A DNA stretch of 32,352 bases from Anaerolineae bacterium (GTDB taxonomy: Bacteria; Chloroflexota; Anaerolineae; Aggregatilineales; J027). Below are positions 24,550 to 32,352 of this stretch, in pieces (the first letter of the stretch is position 1; every line of letters begins with the position of its first letter). The translations under genes and the position numbers were made by a program. The stretch is from NCBI GenBank assembly GCA_021463865.1, contig JAJTXY010000042.1:1-32352 (forward strand), in the 5' to 3' direction. Under the pieces are notes generated by a model. It was not told the DNA's origin and made no database searches. It was given only the letters and a program-made list of their open reading frames with translations.

Positions 24550-27027
24550 ATGGATGTAAATTGGCTAGACGCAAATTATCTGCCGTGGCTCATCCCGGTG
24601 CCGCCGCTAATTAGCTTTATGCTGATTATTTTGTTTACCGGGCGCAATAAAGTTCTAAGTCACTCCATTGGGGTAGGTTCGGTGGTGTTGTCTTTCTTGA
24701 TGGCCTTTGGCGTTTTTCTAAAAGCCACTGGCACAGATGATTTTGGCCCCAACGCCTATGGGGATAGCATCAAATGGATGGATGTTGGCCTCAGTGAGTT
24801 CAGGATGGGTGTGTTGGTTGACCCCCTGACCGCTGTGATGCTGTTCATGGTGCCGATTGCGATTTTGATGATTTTTGTCTACAGCGTCGGCTATATGGGC
24901 GCGTACCCGGATGATGACCCACACAAAATTCGTTATTCCCGCTTCTTTGCCTATCTGAGCCTGTTCGCGGGTGGGATGTTGACGCTGGTGGTGGCGGATA
25001 ACTTGCTGCTGATGTTTATGGGCTGGGAAATCATGGGGCTTTGCTCCTATCTGCTCATCGGCTTCCTCTTTGAGAAGAAGAGCGCCCAACAAGCAGCCGT
25101 GAAAGCCTTTATGACCACCCGCGTCGCCGACGTGCTGATGCTGGTCGGAATTGGTTATTTGTATGCCGAAGCCGGCACACTCAGTTTCCGCGACATCCTC
25201 TACAATGCTGAAGTTTTGGAGCGATTGGGTAACTCTGATTTGACTGGGTATCTTGGTCTAAGCGCCGCCTCGATTATTGGCCTGCTGCTGGTCATCGGTA
25301 CAATCGGTAAATCCGCCCAATTCCCGCTGCACGCATGGCTGCCCGACGCGATGGAAGGCCCGACCCCTGTTTCTGCTATGATTCATGCGGCAGCAATGGT
25401 GTCGGCTGGTGTGTACGCCGTGATTCGCATGTTCCCCCTCTTAGAAGCAGGTGGCAATCCCCATCACGCCGAATACACCGCCCCACTCATTTTAATGGGG
25501 GTGATTGGTTCTATCACAGCCCTCGGCGCGGCGATTTTGGGTGTCGGTCAAAATGACATCAAGCGCGTGCTGGCCTATTCGACAATTTCACAGCTTGGGT
25601 TTATGGTGGCGGCGCTCGGCATTGGTGCTTACGTCGCGGCGGCCTTCCACCTAATTACCCACGCATTTTTTAAGGCCCTTTTGTTCATGAGTTCCGGTGC
25701 GGTTATTCACGCGATGGAGCATGGCGAACACGCCGCCGAACATGGACATGACGAGCATCACGCCCATCATGACGAACATGCCCACGACGCACACGCGCAT
25801 GGACACAGCAGCTATACATGGGCTGACCTGAACGCGAAGATTGAACACGGCATCGAAGCGGGCCATTTGCAACCCGGCGAACGTACCCCCTATGGCGCGG
25901 ATTATGTTGGGCCAAATGGTGAACTACCGGATGATGCCGAATGGAAAACCAGTATTCCACAGGGTTTAAAACCCGATTTTGTGGCGAAACCCAATAACAT
26001 TGCCCTGATGGGCGGCCTGATTAACAAGATTCCCGTGACCGCCTATGCGATGTTGGCAGGGTCAGCCAGTCTGGTAGGTTTTCCGTTGATTACAGCGGGG
26101 TTCTGGTCAAAAGACGAGATCATTGCTGATGCGATGACCTTTATCACCAACAGTGGACAATTTGAAGGTCATTCGCCTTGGTTGCATATGCTAGTGTTCT
26201 TCTCTTTGGTTATTGCGGCGACCTTTACCGCCTTCTACACCACCCGCATGTGGTTATTGACCTTCTGGGGTAAGCCACGCAGCGCAATGGCGGAACACGC
26301 GACGCTAATGAACCACGTAGATGAAGAGGAACTCGCCCAAGCACAAACCCCGCTCAAGAGATTTTGGTTGCAATATAGCAACAGCGCCTTGATGCAAGGG
26401 CCGCTGGTGGTTTTGGCCTTCTTTGCGATTTTTGCGGGTTTTGTCGGAATTCATGGCGATTTCCCGGTGTTGGAATGGTTTACAGGTAGCCATAATTTCT
26501 TCCATGAATTTGTTGGTCCATCCCTGCTGCATGAGCCAGCGACAATCCCCTTCAAGATATGGCCTGTGCTCGTGTCGGTCTTAGCTTTCAGCATCGGGGC
26601 GGGCTTTGCGTATCTCGTATATGGTGTACCACGCGACAGCTACGAAAAAGACCCCGTGCAAAACATGGTCGGCGATCCAGTTTGGCAAGCGCTCAAGGAT
26701 CGTTTCGGCTTCGATACGCTCTATCTGGCGACCTTCTATCGCGGCTTTGAATGGTTCGGGCGTGTATTCTCCTATCGCAAAGTGGATAAAGAAACGATTG
26801 ACGGCATTCTTGAAACCGTCGCGGTGGTCTTTAACAACATCGGCGAGGCCATTAAACGCTTCAACCATGTGATTATTGACGGTGTGGGTGATGGTATCCC
26901 ACAACTCATCGGACTGAGCGGACGCTGGTTCCGCAATCTACAAAGCGGGCGTGTCCAGCAATATCTGCTCTTCACGGCAGTCATGCTGCTCGCAATCGGT
27001 CTGTTTTTCGTATTGCGGGTACTCTAA
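24550..27027 (+). CDS. nuoL: NADH-quinone oxidoreductase subunit L, enlarged
   Basis: This 825-residue protein starts at ATG 24550 with GGAGAA upstream; typical NuoL is about 610-660 residues. It is an antiporter-like proton-pumping subunit at the far end of the membrane arm. Key residues are kept: Glu160 (GWEIMGLCSY), Lys254 (GKSAQFPLHAWLPDA) and Lys521 (FWSKDEI). Two additions explain the length. The first is a His-rich segment at about 388-484 between VIHAM and ALMGGL, with 13 His in residues 391-419. The second is an extension of the C-terminal lateral helix, where an IDG motif occurs twice (750-752 and 776-778) between FDTLY (721-725) and SGRVQQY (799-805). The second addition fits a complex I with an extra antiporter-like subunit. 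Confidence 0.95.
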   Translation: MDVNWLDANYLPWLIPVPPLISFMLIILFTGRNKVLSHSIGVGSVVLSFLMAFGVFLKATGTDDFGPNAYGDSIKWMDVGLSEFRMGVLVDPLTAVMLFMVPIAILMIFVYSVGYMGAYPDDDPHKIRYSRFFAYLSLFAGGMLTLVVADNLLLMFMGWEIMGLCSYLLIGFLFEKKSAQQAAVKAFMTTRVADVLMLVGIGYLYAEAGTLSFRDILYNAEVLERLGNSDLTGYLGLSAASIIGLLLVIGTIGKSAQFPLHAWLPDAMEGPTPVSAMIHAAAMVSAGVYAVIRMFPLLEAGGNPHHAEYTAPLILMGVIGSITALGAAILGVGQNDIKRVLAYSTISQLGFMVAALGIGAYVAAAFHLITHAFFKALLFMSSGAVIHAMEHGEHAAEHGHDEHHAHHDEHAHDAHAHGHSSYTWADLNAKIEHGIEAGHLQPGERTPYGADYVGPNGELPDDAEWKTSIPQGLKPDFVAKPNNIALMGGLINKIPVTAYAMLAGSASLVGFPLITAGFWSKDEIIADAMTFITNSGQFEGHSPWLHMLVFFSLVIAATFTAFYTTRMWLLTFWGKPRSAMAEHATLMNHVDEEELAQAQTPLKRFWLQYSNSALMQGPLVVLAFFAIFAGFVGIHGDFPVLEWFTGSHNFFHEFVGPSLLHEPATIPFKIWPVLVSVLAFSIGAGFAYLVYGVPRDSYEKDPVQNMVGDPVWQALKDRFGFDTLYLATFYRGFEWFGRVFSYRKVDKETIDGILETVAVVFNNIGEAIKRFNHVIIDGVGDGIPQLIGLSGRWFRNLQSGRVQQYLLFTAVMLLAIGLFFVLRVL

Positions 27028-27046
27028 AAAGGAGACTTGAACTCCA

Positions 27047-28888
27047 ATGGGAAGTTTCATCTCAAATGTTCTTAATTTCTTGATTCTATGGCCTGCAATT
27101 GGCGCGATTGTGGTGGCCCTGCTGCCCAGCAATCAGCCCAATTTAGCACGCTGGGTCGCGCTGGGGATGAGTATTCCGTCGCTGATTATCTCCATCGGGC
27201 TGTTTTATGCGGTCATGAATGGCGATCCAACGGCGAGTGGTTATCATCTTGAATATGTCAGCGAATGGTTCCCGGAAATCGGCGCGAACTGGCATGTGGG
27301 GGTAGACGGCATCTCAGTCACGATGGTGCTGCTGACCGCCCTACTCACCCCGATTGCCCTGTTGATTGCGTTTGAACACACTGAGAATACAAAAGTGATT
27401 CTCGCGTTGATCCTGTTCCTACAAATGGGCTTGGTCGGCGTATTTGTGGCGCTCGATATGGTGCTGTTCTTCCTGTTTTGGGAAATCGGCCTCGTCCCGA
27501 TGTACTTCATTATCAACCAATGGGGTGGCGCGAATCGCAAGTACGCCTCGATGAAGTTCTTCATCTATACGATGGCCGGGTCGCTCGGTTTGCTGTTAGC
27601 CATCCAATTGATCGGCTTCACCGTCGGTGATGTCAAAGGCTTGAACGGCCCGACCTTTGATATCCAAACATGGCACGAAGTCTGGCCTCAGATTGGCCGT
27701 GAAACAAATTTGCCGGGCGAAAATCCGGGCGAGATTCTAGGCGTTAGTTATACCGCCGTTAAATATTATGCCTTCCTCGGCTTCTTTATTGCCTTTGCGA
27801 TCAAGATTCCGGTTTGGCCCTTCCATACATGGTTGCCCGATGCTCACACCGAAGCACCTACTGCGGGTTCGATGCTGCTGGCGGGTGTCTTGCTGAAATT
27901 AGGGGCGTATGGGTTTATCCGATTGGTGATCCCCCTATTCCCCGAAGAACTTGCCAGCCCACGCACTTTATTGAGTGTCTCAGACTTAAATTTCACCTTT
28001 GCCCAAGTAATGGCAGGGTTGGGAATGTTGGGGATTGTCATGGGGGCGTTCTCGGCATGGGCACAGGACGACCTCAAGAAATTGGTCGCCTATTCCTCTG
28101 TTAATCACATGGGTTTTGTGGTGATGGGTATTGCGGTGATGGGTGTTTGGTACAGTGTCATGTGGGCGCAATCCCCCGATGTCAATGACCCCGTGCTGGC
28201 GCTCCAAATGGCGGGTCAGGGATTAGAGGATGAGGACATCGCCAAGTATCGAGACCAAACCCAACTCCAAGCGGCGACTATTGACGAGCTTACCAGTGAT
28301 GACCAAAAGGCATTGGCCCAAGTCAAATTGGACGCTGAACTCGACATGGATGAGAACATGCAAAGTGCCAATGTCGCCCTCAACGGCGCGGTGCTGCAAA
28401 TGTTTAATCATGGTCTGAGCGCGGCAGCCATGTTCTTGTTGGTCGGGGCGCTCTATCACAAAGCCCATACCCGTGACCTGCGGCGCTTCGGCGGCCTGTG
28501 GCACATTGTCCCGGTGTTTGGCGGCTTGTTCGTCTTCACCAGCATGGCGAGTCTCGGTCTGCCCGGTCTCAATGGGTTTACCAGCGAGTGGATGATTGTT
28601 TCCGGCGCATTCCCATACTTTGAGGTGATGGTACTGATTAGCACGATTGGTTTGCTGCTGACGGGTGCGTATATCCTCAAAGGGATTCAGAAGGTGCTGC
28701 AAGGCCCACCGAACCCGGACTGGATTGAATATCACGAACATCACCACAGCTTGGAAATCTCGTACCGTGAAACGATTGCCATTGCACCATTGGTCGCGTT
28801 GATGTTGATTACAGGACTGTATCCTAACTGGATTTTGCCTGTCATTAACGAGCGCGTCTATCATATCTTTTCGGCATTTATTCGGTAA
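27047..28888 (+). CDS. nuoM: NADH-quinone oxidoreductase subunit M, copy 1
   Basis: This 613-residue protein starts at ATG 27047, with AGGAG about 12 nt upstream. All pumping residues are present: Glu146 (FWEIGLVPMYF), Lys253 (FAIKIPVWPFHTWLPDAH), Lys284 (LLKLGAYGFIR) and Glu514 (GFTSEWMI). A charged, mostly acidic insert of about 70 residues lies at about 374-445 between VNHMGFVVMGI and GAVLQMFNHGL, where NuoM normally has only a few residues. It contains Gln/Asp/Glu-rich helices (QGLEDEDIAKYRDQTQ). The reading frame stays intact through the insert and on into good NuoM sequence, so it is not a frameshift. Confidence 0.95.
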   Translation: MGSFISNVLNFLILWPAIGAIVVALLPSNQPNLARWVALGMSIPSLIISIGLFYAVMNGDPTASGYHLEYVSEWFPEIGANWHVGVDGISVTMVLLTALLTPIALLIAFEHTENTKVILALILFLQMGLVGVFVALDMVLFFLFWEIGLVPMYFIINQWGGANRKYASMKFFIYTMAGSLGLLLAIQLIGFTVGDVKGLNGPTFDIQTWHEVWPQIGRETNLPGENPGEILGVSYTAVKYYAFLGFFIAFAIKIPVWPFHTWLPDAHTEAPTAGSMLLAGVLLKLGAYGFIRLVIPLFPEELASPRTLLSVSDLNFTFAQVMAGLGMLGIVMGAFSAWAQDDLKKLVAYSSVNHMGFVVMGIAVMGVWYSVMWAQSPDVNDPVLALQMAGQGLEDEDIAKYRDQTQLQAATIDELTSDDQKALAQVKLDAELDMDENMQSANVALNGAVLQMFNHGLSAAAMFLLVGALYHKAHTRDLRRFGGLWHIVPVFGGLFVFTSMASLGLPGLNGFTSEWMIVSGAFPYFEVMVLISTIGLLLTGAYILKGIQKVLQGPPNPDWIEYHEHHHSLEISYRETIAIAPLVALMLITGLYPNWILPVINERVYHIFSAFIR

Positions 28889-28921
28889 TCAGCCGGCTGG
28901 CTAAAATAGGAGTTTATTTTG

Positions 28922-30601
28922 ATGGAAACTCAGTTCAGCGGCATTCTTACAGGCATTTTGGCCTTTCCCTTTGTCGCCGCGATCATCATTCTGTTTATTG
29001 ATAAAGAACAGAAAGAAGTGATTCGCACCATCGCGGCCTTCGCTACCGGAGCAAGTTTGATTCTGGCGGCGCTGGTCTTTTTCACCTATGACACCGAGGC
29101 GGCCCGAACTGCGAATGCTGGTCTCATTGACAGCGGTAGTGGACTGCTGACCTTCCAATTTGTGGATAAGGTGACATGGATTAAGGAACTCGGCGTCAGT
29201 TATCAACTTGGTGTAGATGGTTTGGCGGCCCCGATGGTGCTGCTGACGGGTCTCGCCAGTTTTGCCGGGGTGATGATTTCATGGGGCATCGAAGATCGGG
29301 TACGCGAATTTATGGCGTTTTTCCTGCTCTTGGTTGCCGGGGTATACGGTGTATTTATCTCCACCGACCTCTTTCTGCTGTTGTTCTTCTATGAACTCGC
29401 CATCTTCCCGATGTACTTCCTGATTGCAGGCTGGGGCTGGGTCGAACTGCGCGAATACGCCTCCATGAAACTGACCCTGTACATCTTGATCGGGTCGGTG
29501 ATTGCATTGGTCGGCATTTTGGTGCTGTATTTTGAGGCCGGGGCATTCTTCACCGAACATCCCGAACTCCAACCTGCCACCTCTGAGACTGCCTACAGCT
29601 TCGATTTCAACCATATCCAGTATGCGGCTCAACAGGGTGCATTTAATGAGGCCAATTATCTCGGCTTGGGTGACGGGGTGACGATTGCCCGCTTCTGGTT
29701 CCCCTTCATTTTCTTGGGGTTCGCGGTGCTGGCTGGTATCTTCCCTTTCCACAACTGGTCACCCGATGGTCACGTCGCCGCGCCAACCGCTGTTTCGATG
29801 ATTCACGCGGGGGTGTTGATGAAATTAGGGGCTTTGACCGCCATCCGTTTGGGCGTTCAATTGCTGCCAGATGGGGCGCGTGTCCATCTCCCTTGGATAG
29901 TCTTCCTTGCGCTGGTCAATGTGGTGTATGGCGCGTTTATCGCCTTCCGCCAGCGTGACTTCAAATACGTTATCGGGTTTAGCTCGGTGTCGCACATGGG
30001 GTTGGTTAGCTTGGGTGTGGCGACGATGAACACGACGGGTATGACGGGTGCGGGCCTGCAAATGTTCTCACACGGTGTCATGACGGCTCTCTTCTTCTCC
30101 TGCGTCGGCATGGTTTATGACCGAGCGCATACCCGCGATATTCCCAGTTTGGGCGGGTTTATCAAGAAAATGCCGCTGGTCGCAATCGCCTTCATTATCG
30201 GCGGTTTGGTCAGCATGGGTATGCCGGGCCTGAGCGGGTTTGTCGCCGAATTCCCGATCTTTATTGGGGTCTGGCGCGGGATTCCGCAGGCAATTATTGA
30301 TGCGTCCCCAACTGGATTGACCAAAGGCGGTGCGAACTACTATGGCTTCATCGCTATTGCCGCTGCACTGGGTATTATTCTAACAGCCGCCTATGTGCTG
30401 CGTGTTGTGGGGCAGGTTTTCTTTGGCGAGTTCGACGAAGAAAAATTCCCCGACATCCCCCCCATTCGAATTCAGGATCGCGTAGCAATTTATATGCTAA
30501 CGGCGTGGCTGATTGTTTTGGGCGTATATCCGAAGCTCATGTCGGATATGATCGAAAGCGCCGTCCAGCCGGTAGTCGGGTTACTGACCGGCAGCAAGTA
30601 A
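28922..30601 (+). CDS. NADH-quinone oxidoreductase subunit M, copy 2, lacking the TM7 lysine
   Basis: This 559-residue protein starts at ATG 28922 with AGGAG upstream; a TTG three bases earlier is in frame but less likely. It is a NuoM-type antiporter-like subunit: FYELAIFPMYFLIAG (Glu158), PFHNWSPDGHVAAPTAVS, LMKLGAL (Lys301), FSSVSHMGLVSLGV and GMPGLSGFVAEF (Glu443). The segment FAVLAGIFPFH (267-277) aligns with FAIKIPVWPFH of copy 1, so Leu270 takes the place of the central TM7 lysine. It lacks the acidic insert of copy 1 but has a longer loop before that helix (about residues 203-255). The cytoplasmic tail is acidic (FGEFDEEKFPDIPP). It is placed between nuoM and nuoN. Confidence 0.93.
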   Translation: METQFSGILTGILAFPFVAAIIILFIDKEQKEVIRTIAAFATGASLILAALVFFTYDTEAARTANAGLIDSGSGLLTFQFVDKVTWIKELGVSYQLGVDGLAAPMVLLTGLASFAGVMISWGIEDRVREFMAFFLLLVAGVYGVFISTDLFLLLFFYELAIFPMYFLIAGWGWVELREYASMKLTLYILIGSVIALVGILVLYFEAGAFFTEHPELQPATSETAYSFDFNHIQYAAQQGAFNEANYLGLGDGVTIARFWFPFIFLGFAVLAGIFPFHNWSPDGHVAAPTAVSMIHAGVLMKLGALTAIRLGVQLLPDGARVHLPWIVFLALVNVVYGAFIAFRQRDFKYVIGFSSVSHMGLVSLGVATMNTTGMTGAGLQMFSHGVMTALFFSCVGMVYDRAHTRDIPSLGGFIKKMPLVAIAFIIGGLVSMGMPGLSGFVAEFPIFIGVWRGIPQAIIDASPTGLTKGGANYYGFIAIAAALGIILTAAYVLRVVGQVFFGEFDEEKFPDIPPIRIQDRVAIYMLTAWLIVLGVYPKLMSDMIESAVQPVVGLLTGSK

Positions 30602-30617
30602 TTAGGAGAGCGTAACT

Positions 30618-32189
30618 GTGCCTGAATTGATGCAGTTTAATACTGACGATACACGTGGTTTTCTGGCGATTTTGCCGGAAATCTTGATGACCATCTTGGT
30701 ACTGATTGTCATCTATATGGACTTGTTTTTGCCGCCCAGCCGCCGCAAGAGTGTTGGCTATATGGCGGGGGTCGGGATGCTGGTCATTGGAGGTCTGGCT
30801 TGGCTGCTTGTGCCCGCCGATGGTCTAAAAGTTTCCGAACAACTCGTGTTGGGTGGGATGGTTCGCAGCGACGACCTTGCCAGAATCTTTAAGGTGATGG
30901 TGGCGTTGGTCGGTGGTCTAACCTGCCTGATGGGGATGGGCGACATCCGCCTGCGCTATAAAGGCGAGTTCTACGCCTTGATTATCATCGCCACGATGGG
31001 AGCCAGCCTGTTGAGCAGTGCCGCCGATTTGGTGATGGTGTTCATCTCGCTTGAAACCCTCTCGATTAGCCTGTATGTGCTGTCGGGTTTTGTACGCCGT
31101 CCCGAAACCCCCGATCCGACCCAAGAGGCCTTTGCCAGCCGTAGCGCCGAAAGTGGGATGAAATATTTCTTGTTTGGTGCGTTCACTTCGGCCTTCTTGC
31201 TCTATGGCCTCAGCCTGCTTTATGGCTTTTCCGGTGGTCACACCAATATTTACCGAATTGGACAAGCGTTAGCCGTTGGTGAACAAGATACGGCTCCGAT
31301 TATTTTGGCGCTCATGATGGTCGTTGTCGGTTTCGGTTTTAAGATTAGCGCCGTGCCGTTTCATTTCTGGACACCCGATGTGTACGAAGGTTCACCCACC
31401 CCGGTGACTTCTTTCATCTCGGTGGTTTCCAAAGCGGCTAGTTTTGCGGTCTTGACCCGTTTCCTGTTGGCGGTTTTCCCACCAGAACAGTTGATTAGTG
31501 TCCCACTGGATCAGTATAAAGAATTCAGCGAAATCTGGGTGCAGTTGTTCTCGATTCTCGCCGTCATCACCATGACACTTGGCAACATTGTCGCCCTAAG
31601 CCAGCGTAATATCAAACGCCTGATTGCCTATAGCTCGATTGCCCAAGCGGGATATACCTTAATGGGTGTCGCGGCGATTGCCACCACCAAATCCGGTGAC
31701 GGCGCGGCGGCGGTGGCGTACTATATGTTCATGTACGTTTTCACCAATACACTGTTCTTCGCCTGCCTCATCCTGTTTACCAATGCCACTGGCTCAGAAA
31801 CCATTGCCGATATGGCAGGTCTCAGCCGTCGCAATCCTTGGTTGGCGATGGGTATCACAATCGCTCTGCTCTCATTAGCAGGGATTCCCCCCACAGCGGG
31901 ATTCGTTGGCAAGTTCTTGCTGTTCCGCGCCGCTGTGGATTCTGGCCTGACATGGCTGGCGGTGTTTGGTGTGTTAAACGCAATCATCGGCCTCTACTAC
32001 TATCTGGTAGTCATCAAAGTGATCTATGTTGACCGCAGTCCCGATGATGAGAAGCCGATTGATCTGCCCGCCCCCTATGGATTTGTGATGGCCGCCAGCG
32101 CTGTCGCAGTCGTCTTGCTCGGCACGTTCCTGATTGGCCCGATTGTCAACTGGGCATCCGAAGCCGGACTCGACTTGTTCCGTCTGTAA
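30618..32189 (+). CDS. nuoN: NADH-quinone oxidoreductase subunit N
   Basis: This 523-residue protein starts at GTG 30618, eight bases after TAGGAGAG. The next in-frame ATG (30630) has a poorer distance to that site. It is the third canonical antiporter-like subunit. Conserved residues: Glu146 (SLETLSISLYVL), Lys242 (FGFKISAVPFHFWTPDVYEG), Lys272 (VVSKAASFAVL) and Lys432 (FVGKFLLF). The signature YSSIAQAGYTLMGV and the GIPPTAGF turn are present. It is the last gene of the operon and is followed by a strong terminator. Confidence 0.96.
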   Translation: MPELMQFNTDDTRGFLAILPEILMTILVLIVIYMDLFLPPSRRKSVGYMAGVGMLVIGGLAWLLVPADGLKVSEQLVLGGMVRSDDLARIFKVMVALVGGLTCLMGMGDIRLRYKGEFYALIIIATMGASLLSSAADLVMVFISLETLSISLYVLSGFVRRPETPDPTQEAFASRSAESGMKYFLFGAFTSAFLLYGLSLLYGFSGGHTNIYRIGQALAVGEQDTAPIILALMMVVVGFGFKISAVPFHFWTPDVYEGSPTPVTSFISVVSKAASFAVLTRFLLAVFPPEQLISVPLDQYKEFSEIWVQLFSILAVITMTLGNIVALSQRNIKRLIAYSSIAQAGYTLMGVAAIATTKSGDGAAAVAYYMFMYVFTNTLFFACLILFTNATGSETIADMAGLSRRNPWLAMGITIALLSLAGIPPTAGFVGKFLLFRAAVDSGLTWLAVFGVLNAIIGLYYYLVVIKVIYVDRSPDDEKPIDLPAPYGFVMAASAVAVVLLGTFLIGPIVNWASEAGLDLFRL

Positions 32190-32211
32190 ACCCAACGATT
32201 ACGCTCTCCAC

Positions 32212-32244
32212 GCCCTGCTTCTGAATTAGAGGCGGGGCTTTTTT
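32212..32244 (+). terminator. Rho-independent terminator of the nuo operon
   Basis: GCCCTGCTTCT (32212-32222) pairs with AGAGGCGGGGC (32228-32238) in an 11-bp stem with two G-U pairs and a 5-nt loop. Six T follow at once (32239-32244). Confidence 0.92.
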
Positions 32245-32247
32245 GTT

Positions 32248-32294
32248 TATAATCTAGTAGTGCATCAAGAAAGTAACTCAAGATAAGGTATACT
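32248..32294 (+). promoter_or_regulatory. Possible promoter region of the last, partial gene
   Basis: TATAAT (32248-32253) lies right after the terminator, and TATACT (32289-32294) lies closer to the next ATG. Neither has a good -35 at the usual spacing, so I cannot choose between them. Confidence 0.25.
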
Positions 32295-32314
32295 CCAGTC
32301 AAAAGGAGTGACGG

Positions 32315-32352
32315 ATGCGTAGACAAAAATATCCGGTGGTGTTGAGCGCGGC
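32315..32352 (+). CDS. Start of an unidentified gene, cut by window edge
   Basis: ATG 32315 has an excellent ribosome site (AAAAGGAGTG) seven bases upstream and opens MRRQKYPVVLSA before the window ends. Twelve residues are too few to name the gene. The basic start followed by 'YPVVLSA' resembles the first residues of some IS630-type transposases, but this is a guess. Confidence 0.45.
   Translation, partial: MRRQKYPVVLSA

Noticed and set aside
25714-25803. Repeated CAT/CAC codons as a DNA repeat or CRISPR-like array
   Set aside because: The repetition comes from His codons in a continuous nuoL frame; there are no spacers or constant repeats.
28166-28384. Possible frameshift or assembly error in the first nuoM
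   Set aside because: The insert keeps the reading frame, has normal codon use and joins conserved NuoM blocks without a break, so it is a real insertion.
28223-28864. Open frame of 213 codons on the minus strand
   Set aside because: Shadow of the first nuoM; the plus strand encodes continuous NuoM motifs on both sides and through the inserted segment.

Overview
The window reads as one stretch of a Chloroflexota chromosome, most likely an Anaerolineae-type lineage. This is inference from gene content: a complex I membrane-arm operon with a duplicated nuoM, a very large PA14/MAM-type surface protein with a Flp-pilin-like N-terminus and a Thr/Pro stalk, a NACHT-like ATPase with HEAT repeats, and clusters of large multi-membrane glycosyltransferase-like proteins. 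I saw no rRNA, tRNA, CRISPR array, prophage or complete insertion sequence. Coding density is high and genes sit in operons with 4-nt stop/start overlaps.

Region 1 (1-6455, minus strand) is a tandemly repeated two-gene cassette. A GT-C-like membrane protein is followed by a YfhO-type membrane protein, and the pair then occurs again; the last gene runs off the left edge. Region 2 (6535-12637, plus strand) starts from an apparent bidirectional promoter. It holds a probable six-gene operon: a coiled-coil zinc-ribbon protein, a NACHT-like ATPase with HEAT repeats, two small membrane proteins, a membrane-anchored clan-A glycoside hydrolase-like protein and an exported family-3 solute-binding protein.

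Region 3 (12634-18248, minus strand) contains a guanylate kinase with an unusual C-terminal extension and a 1470-residue surface protein followed by a clear terminator. Region 4 (18627-21647, plus strand) has folD, a zinc phospholipase C-like hydrolase and an 8-oxoguanine deaminase-type amidohydrolase.

Region 5 (21757-32244, plus strand) is a nuo operon with a recognisable promoter and terminator. The order is nuoA-H-J-K-L-M-M-N, so every membrane subunit is present, nuoM is doubled, and no peripheral-arm gene (B, C, D, E, F, G, I) is present. NuoL has an extended C-terminal lateral-helix region with a repeated IDG segment, as expected if four antiporter-like subunits are assembled ('2M' complex I). 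The second NuoM has Leu where the TM7 proton-channel lysine is expected, so the extra module may be structurally present but altered in pumping. NuoL also carries a His-rich insertion and the first NuoM a roughly 70-residue acidic insertion. This operon is the most interesting system in the window. The last 38 bases begin another gene that cannot be identified securely.
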